DNA from: Sphingobium chlorophenolicum
GTDB lineage: Bacteria; Pseudomonadota; Alphaproteobacteria; Sphingomonadales; Sphingomonadaceae
Length of the DNA: 64,000 bases
Direction: 5' to 3'
Assembly (NCBI RefSeq): GCF_000722875.1
Contig: NZ_JFHR01000022.1
Span: 16,027 to 80,026, forward strand
Part shown: one piece after another, positions 56,481 to 64,000 of the stretch
Layout: each line of letters begins with the position of its first letter
Position numbering within the stretch: the stretch's first letter is position 1
Position numbers and translations under genes: made by a program
Notes under the pieces: model-generated
Database searches by the model: none
Seen by the model: only the letters and a program-made list of their open reading frames with translations
Told to the model about the DNA's origin: nothing

Positions 56481-57050
56481 ATGCAGATCTGGGTGGGGCT
56501 GGGCAATCCCGGAACCCAATATGCGATGAACCGGCATAATGTCGGCTTCATGGCTGCGGACGTCATCGCGGACATGCATCGCTTTTCGCCGCCGAAGAAG
56601 CAGTTTCAGGGATGGGTGCAGGAGGGGCGGATCGGGCCGGAGAAGATCGTCCTGATCAAGCCTGCGACCTTCATGAACGAAAGCGGGCGGTCGGTGGGTG
56701 AGGCGATGCGCTTCTACAAGCTGGCGCCTCAGGATGTGACGGTCTTTCACGACGAGCTGGATCTGGCGCCGATGAAGGTGAAGGTGAAGCGCGGCGGCGG
56801 CAATGCCGGGCATAACGGCCTGCGGTCGACCGACGCGCATATCGGGGCGGAATTTCGCCGGGTCAGGATAGGCATCGGGCATCCGGGGCATAAGGACCGG
56901 GTGCATGGCTATGTGCTGGGCAATTATCACAAGAGCGAGACGGACGCGCTGGCCGATATGCTCGGCGCGATCGGGGCGGAGGCGGAGTGGCTCGCCAAGG
57001 GGGATGATGCGCGGTTCATGAATGAGGTGGCGTTGCGGTTGGCGGATTAG
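56481..57050 (+). CDS. pth: peptidyl-tRNA hydrolase
   Basis: 189 residues; recycles peptidyl-tRNA released from ribosomes. Catalytic His in 'NPGTQYAMNRHNVGF' (about His20), with 'FMNESGRSVG' and 'HDELDL' (Asp) as expected. Start M-Q-I-W-V at 56481, behind GGAG; upstream open frame crosses the repeat and is not coding. Confidence 0.96.
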   Translation: MQIWVGLGNPGTQYAMNRHNVGFMAADVIADMHRFSPPKKQFQGWVQEGRIGPEKIVLIKPATFMNESGRSVGEAMRFYKLAPQDVTVFHDELDLAPMKVKVKRGGGNAGHNGLRSTDAHIGAEFRRVRIGIGHPGHKDRVHGYVLGNYHKSETDALADMLGAIGAEAEWLAKGDDARFMNEVALRLAD

Positions 57051-57080
57051 GGGTTGGGGATTTTTGGCCATTCCAAGACA

Positions 57081-59029
<1,949 letters not shown>

Positions 59030-59111
59030 GGGCGGCCGCGAACGCTTACTTTTCGGAAATCAGCGGGAAATGATGGCGCGATAGAGCATTCCTACTGAGT
59101 GGAAGATTCCA

Positions 59112-59177
59112 GTGCTCCTGCGCAGGCAGGAGCCTAGTCCTGCCGTTCGAACTGGGCTCCTGCCTGCGCAGGAGCAC
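59112..59177 (+). repeat. GTGCTCCTGC palindromic repeat between pgm and the DUF2490 gene
   Basis: Perfect 23-base arms (59112-59134 and 59155-59177) separated by 20 bases. It is the intergenic counterpart of the insertion in glyS at 50750-50823. A possible terminator of pgm or stabilising stem of the next mRNA. Confidence 0.85.
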
Positions 59178-59224
59178 GTTTCGCGTTGGGCCGATCCAAC
59201 TTCCCGCGCCTTTCAGGAACTCCG

Positions 59225-59908
59225 ATGCGCCGCCTTTTTCCCGTTCTTGCCGCCTGTCTGGCATTTCCCGTTTCTCACGCGCAAGCCCGCACCGCCGAAG
59301 ACGAGCAGCTTTGGGTCAATCTGACCGCCATGGGAGCGGTGTCGGGAAAGCTCGTCTATTTCGCGGAGGTGCAGCCTCGGATGGGCGATGGGGCGTCGCG
59401 GCTCGACCAATTGCTGCTGCGGGGCGCGGTGGGGTGGAAGCTTTCGCCTCGCCTGACCGTCTATCAGGGCTATGCGCACGCGTTGCAGACCGTGGAGGGC
59501 GGACGGGACGTGAATGAGGAGCGCAGTTTCCAGCAGGTCAGTTGGGTCATGGGCAAGCCCTGGGACGGCGAACTGTCGTCGCGGACGCGGCTGGAGCAGC
59601 GTTGGCGGTCGAACGGCGGCGACATGGGCTGGCGGCTGCGCGAGATGCTGCGCTATGAAAAGCCGTTGAAGGCGGGCAGCAATGCGGTGAATGCGCTGAT
59701 CTATGGCGAGGGATTCGTGGCGCTCAACAGCACCGATTGGGGCGCGAAGGGCGGGTTCGACCAGTTGCGCAGCTTCGTCGGGGCGGAATTGGGGCTCGGC
59801 GGCGCTTCCACGGCGGAGATCGGCTATCTCAACCAATATATCGACCAGCGCGGCGGCAATGCGCGGGTCAATCATGTGGCTTCGATCACCTTATTCTTCC
59901 GGCACTGA
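59225..59908 (+). CDS. DUF2490 outer-membrane-like protein
   Basis: 227 residues with a signal peptide ending 'SHAQA' (about 21), then repeated amphipathic strands ('EVQPRMGDGASRLDQLLLRGAVGWKL', 'RTRLEQRW', 'GYLNQYI') and an aromatic/His end ('ITLFFRH'). Pattern fits DUF2490, a family of predicted beta-barrels of unknown function. The ATG at 59225 starts the signal peptide; the frame opens farther upstream at 59186. Confidence 0.8.
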   Translation: MRRLFPVLAACLAFPVSHAQARTAEDEQLWVNLTAMGAVSGKLVYFAEVQPRMGDGASRLDQLLLRGAVGWKLSPRLTVYQGYAHALQTVEGGRDVNEERSFQQVSWVMGKPWDGELSSRTRLEQRWRSNGGDMGWRLREMLRYEKPLKAGSNAVNALIYGEGFVALNSTDWGAKGGFDQLRSFVGAELGLGGASTAEIGYLNQYIDQRGGNARVNHVASITLFFRH

Positions 59909-59973
59909 GGCTGGCCTTTAGGCGCGGAAAGGGTTATCGGCGCGGCCAATCATCTTGACGTGAAGGCAGGTAC

Positions 59974-61074
59974 ATGGGTTTTCGTTGCGGTATCGTCGGG
60001 CTTCCCAATGTGGGCAAGTCCACCCTGTTCAATGCGCTGACCGAGACGCAGGCGGCGCAGGCGGCGAACTATCCCTTCTGCACCATCGAGCCGAATGAGG
60101 GCCGCGTCGCCGTGCCCGACGACCGGTTGCAGACCATCGCCAAGATCGGCGGCAGCGCCAAGATCATCGAGACGCAGCTCAGCTTCGTGGACATTGCGGG
60201 GCTGGTACGCGGGGCGTCCAAGGGCGAAGGGTTGGGCAACCAGTTTCTGGCCAATATCCGCGAGACGGACGCCATCGTCCATGTGCTGCGCTGTTTCGAG
60301 GATGGCGACATCACTCATGTCGAGGGCAAGGTCGATCCCATCGCCGATGCGGAGACGGTCGAAACGGAATTGATGCTGGCCGATCTGGAGAGCCTGGAGA
60401 AGCGCGTTCCCAATCTGGCCAAGAAGGCGGCGCAGGGGGACAAGGAGGCCAAGGCCGCCGCTTCGGTGCTGGGGCAGGCGCTGGAACTGCTGCGCGACGG
60501 GAAGCCTGCGCGGCTGACCGTGCCGAAGGATGTCGAGGAAGAGCGGCTTTTCGGGCAGGCGCAGTTGCTGACGGCCAAGCCGGTGCTGTACGTGTGCAAT
60601 GTCGAGGAAGAGAGCGCGGCGACCGGCAACGCCCATTCGGCGCGGGTGTTCGAGAAGGCTGCGGCCGAGAATGCCAAGGCGGTGATCGTTTCCGCCGCGA
60701 TCGAGGCGGAACTCATTACCATGCCGATGGAGGAGCGCACGGAATATCTGGAGGCGCTGGGGCTGACCGAGGCGGGTTTGGCTCGCATCATCCGGGCGGG
60801 CTATGAATTGCTGGGGCTGATCACCTTCTTCACCGTGGGGCCGAAGGAAGCCCGTGCCTGGACCGTGACCAAAGGGTCGAAGGCTCCTCAGGCTGCGGGC
60901 GCGATCCATACGGATTTCGAGAAGGGCTTCATCCGGGCCGAGACCATGGCCTATGCCGACTATGTCCAGTTTAATGGCGAGGCTGGGGCCAAGGAAGCGG
61001 GCAAGTGGCGGTCCGAAGGCAAGGATTATGTGACGCAGGACGGCGATATCATGCTGTTCCGTTTCAACGTCTAA
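59974..61074 (+). CDS. ychF: redox-regulated ATPase YchF (Obg-like)
   Basis: 366 residues. P-loop 'GLPNVGKST' (about 8-16), G-domain with 'VDIAGLV', a coiled-coil insertion (about 130-170) and a C-terminal TGS domain ('[14 protein letters not shown]'). Universal ATP-binding ribosome-associated protein, active in the cytoplasm. 6 bases before the next gene. Confidence 0.96.
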   Translation: MGFRCGIVGLPNVGKSTLFNALTETQAAQAANYPFCTIEPNEGRVAVPDDRLQTIAKIGGSAKIIETQLSFVDIAGLVRGASKGEGLGNQFLANIRETDAIVHVLRCFEDGDITHVEGKVDPIADAETVETELMLADLESLEKRVPNLAKKAAQGDKEAKAAASVLGQALELLRDGKPARLTVPKDVEEERLFGQAQLLTAKPVLYVCNVEEESAATGNAHSARVFEKAAAENAKAVIVSAAIEAELITMPMEERTEYLEALGLTEAGLARIIRAGYELLGLITFFTVGPKEARAWTVTKGSKAPQAAGAIHTDFEKGFIRAETMAYADYVQFNGEAGAKEAGKWRSEGKDYVTQDGDIMLFRFNV

Positions 61075-61080
61075 GTCCGG

Positions 61081-61602
61081 ATGCTGCGGCCGGGACAGAT
61101 GCCTGCGCGGCGCAAGGCGGCCTTTCCGCCCAGCGTCGATGAAGGGACGAGGCTGCTGATCCTGGGCAGCCTGCCGGGCGATGTTTCGATCAAGCAGGGC
61201 GAATATTATGCGCATCGCGGCAATGCCTTCTGGGCGTTGATGGGCGATGTGCTGGGGGAGGATTTGCGCGGTCAGCCCTATGCGATGCGGTTGAAGCGGC
61301 TGAAGGCGCGGCACGTGGGGCTGTGGGACGTGATCGAGAGCGCGGATCGGGAAGGCAGTCTGGACTCTGCGATCCGGGGCGCGGAGTTGCGCGATCTGGG
61401 GGCTTTCGTGGAGCGGCTGCCGGCATTGGAGGCGGTGGCGTTCAACGGCAGGACGGCGGCGCTGCATGGGCGGCGACAGATCGGGGAACGGGCGGGGTTG
61501 GCGCTGATCGACCTGCCCTCCTCCAGCGGGGCCTTCGCCAGCATGTCGCGGGAGGCCAAGCGGGCGGCGTGGATGGCCATCGCGCCTTATATTGGCGCAT
61601 AG
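61081..61602 (+). CDS. DNA-deoxyinosine glycosylase (uracil-DNA glycosylase superfamily)
   Basis: 173 residues. 'LILGSLPGDVSIKQGEYYAHRGNAFWAL' (about 24-51) is the family 6/HDG signature of the UDG superfamily, with Asn in the water-activating position of 'HRGNAFW', and 'LPSSSGAFA' as minor-groove loop near 142-150. It would remove deoxyinosine (hypoxanthine) from DNA. ATG at 61081 or 61099. Closely follows ychF. Confidence 0.82.
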   Translation: MLRPGQMPARRKAAFPPSVDEGTRLLILGSLPGDVSIKQGEYYAHRGNAFWALMGDVLGEDLRGQPYAMRLKRLKARHVGLWDVIESADREGSLDSAIRGAELRDLGAFVERLPALEAVAFNGRTAALHGRRQIGERAGLALIDLPSSSGAFASMSREAKRAAWMAIAPYIGA

Positions 61603-61643
61603 CGTCACTTTACCGTCACCGTCCGGCTGGTAAGGCATAGGCC

Positions 61644-62915
61644 ATGCATTTTCCTCGCCTACCCCTTGCCTGTCTGTTCCTGTTTGCCGCGCTCGGCGCT
61701 TGCGCGCCGGGGCAGCGACCGGTTTCCGTCGTCGCCCCGGCGGAACAGCGGCAGGCCGTCACCATATTGGTGTCCATCGACGGCTTTCGACCGGATTATC
61801 TGGAGCGCGGGGTGACGCCGCATTTGTCTGCGCTGGCTGCGGGCGGGGTCGAGGCGGCGATGCGGCCGTCCTTTCCGACCAAGACCTTTCCCAATCATTG
61901 GGCAATCGTGACCGGCGAGCGGCCCGACCATAGCGGCATCGTCGCCAACAAGATGGAGGATGCTTCCCGGCCCGGCGAGATATTCACCATGGCGAGCGAC
62001 GATCCCTATTGGTGGAAGGAGGCCGAGCCGATCTGGGTGACCGCGGAAAAGGCGGGGGTGCGGACGGCTACGCTATTTTGGCCTGGTTCCAACGTCGCCT
62101 GGGGGGCGAGCAGGGCTTCGGCATGGCCCTATGCGCTGACCGGGGGGACGCGGCCGAGCGACTGGGCGCAGTTCAATCAGGAAATTTCCGGCGTTCAGCG
62201 GGTGAACGGCGTGCTGGACCTTTTGCGGCGGCCTGCCGGGATAAGGCCGCGGTTCTTGACGCTTTATTTCGATGCGGTCGATACGGCGGGCCACATCCAC
62301 GGTCCCGATGCGACCGAAACGGCCAGCGCTGTACAAGAGGTCGACGGGCAGATCGGCATGTTGGTCAACGGGCTGAGGGCGCTGGGGCAACCGGCGAACC
62401 TCATCATCCTGTCCGACCATGGCATGGCGCGCAAATCCAGCGAGCAGGTGGTGGCGATGGACAAGGTGGCGAACCCGGCGGACTATCGCATCGTGGAGAG
62501 CGGCCCTTATGCCAGCATGGAGGCTCGGCCGGGGCATGAGGCGGCGCTGGAGGCCGCGCTGTTGAAGCCGCAAGCGCATATGCAGTGCTGGCGCAAGGGC
62601 GATATTCCGGCGCGCTTCCATTATGGGACGCATCGGCGCATCCCGCCCTATTTCTGCCTGGGGGAGACTGGCTGGACGATCCAGCCGACCGCGCCCGCCA
62701 AGCCTTTTGCGGGTGGCGATCATGGGTGGGACGACCGGGCGCCGGAAATGCAGGCGCTGTTCATCGCGAATGGGCCAGCGTTCGACGTCCGCTTTCACCC
62801 TCCAGCGGATTTCGCCAATGTCGATGTCTATCCGCTGCTGGCGCGGATGCTGGGGATTGTGGCGTTGCCGGGCGATGGCGATCCGGCGGCGCTGGCCGGG
62901 CTGGTCAAGCATTGA
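61644..62915 (+). CDS. ectonucleotide pyrophosphatase/phosphodiesterase-like lipoprotein
   Basis: 423 residues. Lipobox L-G-A-C near residue 19. Alkaline phosphatase superfamily, NPP type: 'ILVSIDGFRPDYL' (metal Asp), nucleophile Thr in 'FPTKTFPNHW' (about 78), 'DTAGHIHGP', 'SDHGMA' (about 255) and 'GGDHGWD' (about 355), all metal ligands present. Exported, hydrolyses phosphodiester or pyrophosphate bonds; substrate unknown. Confidence 0.9.
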   Translation: MHFPRLPLACLFLFAALGACAPGQRPVSVVAPAEQRQAVTILVSIDGFRPDYLERGVTPHLSALAAGGVEAAMRPSFPTKTFPNHWAIVTGERPDHSGIVANKMEDASRPGEIFTMASDDPYWWKEAEPIWVTAEKAGVRTATLFWPGSNVAWGASRASAWPYALTGGTRPSDWAQFNQEISGVQRVNGVLDLLRRPAGIRPRFLTLYFDAVDTAGHIHGPDATETASAVQEVDGQIGMLVNGLRALGQPANLIILSDHGMARKSSEQVVAMDKVANPADYRIVESGPYASMEARPGHEAALEAALLKPQAHMQCWRKGDIPARFHYGTHRRIPPYFCLGETGWTIQPTAPAKPFAGGDHGWDDRAPEMQALFIANGPAFDVRFHPPADFANVDVYPLLARMLGIVALPGDGDPAALAGLVKH

Positions 62916-62965
62916 CGTTCTCGTAAGCGGAAACTAACTCTCGCCCGCAACGGAAGGGAATGTGT

Positions 62966-63430
62966 ATGAGCGAGATGATCTATTTCGAAGACTTGGAGCT
63001 GGGCAACATGAAGGAATTCGGCCCGCTGACCGTCAGCCGGGACGAGATCATCGCCTTCGCCACGGAATTCGATCCGCAGCCCTTCCACTTGTCCGACGAG
63101 GGGGCGGCGCAAACCCATTTCGGCAGCCTTGCCTCCAGCGGCTGGCATACGACGGCGCTGTCGATGAAGATGATGGTCGAGGGATGGAGCCGGAATACGG
63201 ACGCCAAACCGGCGGGGCTTGGCGCGATCGGCGTCGATGACCTGCGCTGGTTGCAGCCGGTGCGGCCGGGGGACACGCTGCGCGGCACGTCCGAAGTGAT
63301 CGCGAAGAAAGAGTCCCGCAGCCGTCCGGAAATGGGCGTCATCACGTCGCAGGTCACGCTGTACAACCAGCGGGACGAGCCGGTGATGATGATGAAGCCG
63401 ATCGTGATGTTCCGGAAGCGGCCTGTATAA
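62966..63430 (+). CDS. MaoC-like hydratase
   Basis: 154-residue hot-dog-fold protein. 'ATEFDPQPFHLSDEGA' (about 33-48) holds the Asp and His of the (R)-specific enoyl-CoA hydratase dyad. The length is that of single-domain MaoC proteins. Substrate not predictable; acyl-CoA hydration is the family role. ATG at 62966 lies 7 bases behind GGAAGGG; the ATG at 62960 is too close. Confidence 0.88.
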   Translation: MSEMIYFEDLELGNMKEFGPLTVSRDEIIAFATEFDPQPFHLSDEGAAQTHFGSLASSGWHTTALSMKMMVEGWSRNTDAKPAGLGAIGVDDLRWLQPVRPGDTLRGTSEVIAKKESRSRPEMGVITSQVTLYNQRDEPVMMMKPIVMFRKRPV

Positions 63431-63435
63431 CTGGC

Positions 63436-64000
63436 TCAGCGCGGCTGAGGCTGGTTGGCGCGGGCGTCGGCTGCCATGATGCGGATGGTCGGTTTCGCCG
63501 CGCTGGCGATCTGGATGGTGTGAAGGCCCGGCGGCAGGTCGAACCAGACGATCTTGGGGATGCCGGAGCAGTCCGGGCCGTGGCCGTGATCCACCGATAT
63601 AAGGGCGGTCGTGCCGGTGGCGGCGTCGATCCAGGCGGCGTCGGACAGGGCTATGCCGATGCGGGCCTGATCCTTGACGGACAGGGTGAAGAGGCCCGCA
63701 TAGCTTTTGGGCATGGTCTTGCCCGGCGGGACGGCGAACTGGATTTGCGGGGCCGGGCGCAGCGTTGCGGTCAGTGGTTTGCCGAGGATCAGGCGGGGGG
63801 CGGTGGAAGCGCTGGCTCCGGCAGTGGTTGCGCCGCTTTGGGGCCAGCTTGTCCAGGGTTCGGCTAGCGGCGGGGGAACTGGGCAGGGGGCTGGGGCGGC
63901 CTGGGGGGTCCCCGGGGGGAGCGCGCGGAGGAGGAGGGGGCGGGGTCTTTTTTTCTGGGTCCTCTCGGAGGGGGCGGGGTGGGTTATTTTCTCATCGTTG
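63436..64000 (-). CDS. unknown exported-like protein, 5' end missing at the window edge
   Basis: The minus-strand frame is open from the edge to the stop at 63436. It reads a proline/alanine-rich N-terminal part ('PVPPPLAEPWTSWPQ') and then a beta-rich domain with 'GLFTLSVKDQARIGIAL' and 'FDLPPGLHTIQIASA'. A first ATG at 63714 would give only 92 residues, but the frame and residue composition continue well upstream, so the gene is truncated rather than short. The last ~100 bases are homopolymer-rich and look error-prone, so the N-terminal reading is not safe. Family not recognised. Confidence 0.6.
   Translation of the reverse strand, partial: NDEKITHPAPSERTQKKRPRPLLLRALPPGTPQAAPAPCPVPPPLAEPWTSWPQSGATTAGASASTAPRLILGKPLTATLRPAPQIQFAVPPGKTMPKSYAGLFTLSVKDQARIGIALSDAAWIDAATGTTALISVDHGHGPDCSGIPKIVWFDLPPGLHTIQIASAAKPTIRIMAADARANQPQPR

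Overview
The window is GC-rich chromosomal DNA from an alphaproteobacterium, most likely a sphingomonad (Sphingomonadaceae, Sphingobium/Sphingomonas-like). The evidence is protein style (GTTC-N7-GTTC LexA box, ROSE-type RNA thermometer, system-I cytochrome c maturation genes, solitary AstA/AstB pair, DUF2490 and DUF481-like envelope proteins) and three families of GC-rich palindromic repeats of a kind common in these genomes. I see no transposase, integrase, phage gene or CRISPR array. The last ~100 bases look like a poor-quality contig end.

Layout. 1-9.6 kb: a LexA-boxed radical SAM protein, DNA polymerase III alpha, a diguanylate cyclase, the LolC/E-LolD lipoprotein exporter, a probable new small RNA with a strong terminator, and an Hsp20 gene behind a sigma-32-like promoter and a ROSE thermometer. 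9.6-16.5 kb: the Kup potassium transporter and the operon ccmC-D-E-F-G-H-I (ccmA and ccmB absent; ccmD is only 41 codons). 16.7-28.7 kb: purF, an SDR, a CFA-type methyltransferase, photolyase, RppH, an outer-membrane-like protein, an M20 peptidase-astA-astB arginine-succinylation operon, and cobQ.

28.9-46.6 kb is the most interesting part: a type I secretion ABC/HlyD pair, convergent with an eight-gene minus-strand operon that is a remodelled Pel polysaccharide locus. In transcription order it encodes a 1431-residue RTX/cadherin protein with a PelA-like deacetylase core, PelG, a stand-alone GH114 hydrolase (the other half of PelA), the TPR half of PelB, the beta-barrel half of PelB, a PelD lacking its GGDEF-like domain, PelE and PelF. 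A second GH114 enzyme, a lipoprotein on a proline/serine stalk, is divergent. I infer that PelA has been split, with the deacetylase half moved onto a type I secretion substrate so that Pel would be modified outside the cell. No PelC or TolC is present.

46.6-64 kb: two tandem tRNA-Arg(ACG) genes, ppdK, glyQS (glyS carries two palindromic repeats inside its coding sequence), two tandem TraB/GumN lipoproteins, rplY, pth, pgm, a DUF2490 protein, ychF, a deoxyinosine/uracil glycosylase, an NPP-type phosphodiesterase, a MaoC hydratase and a truncated unknown gene at the edge.
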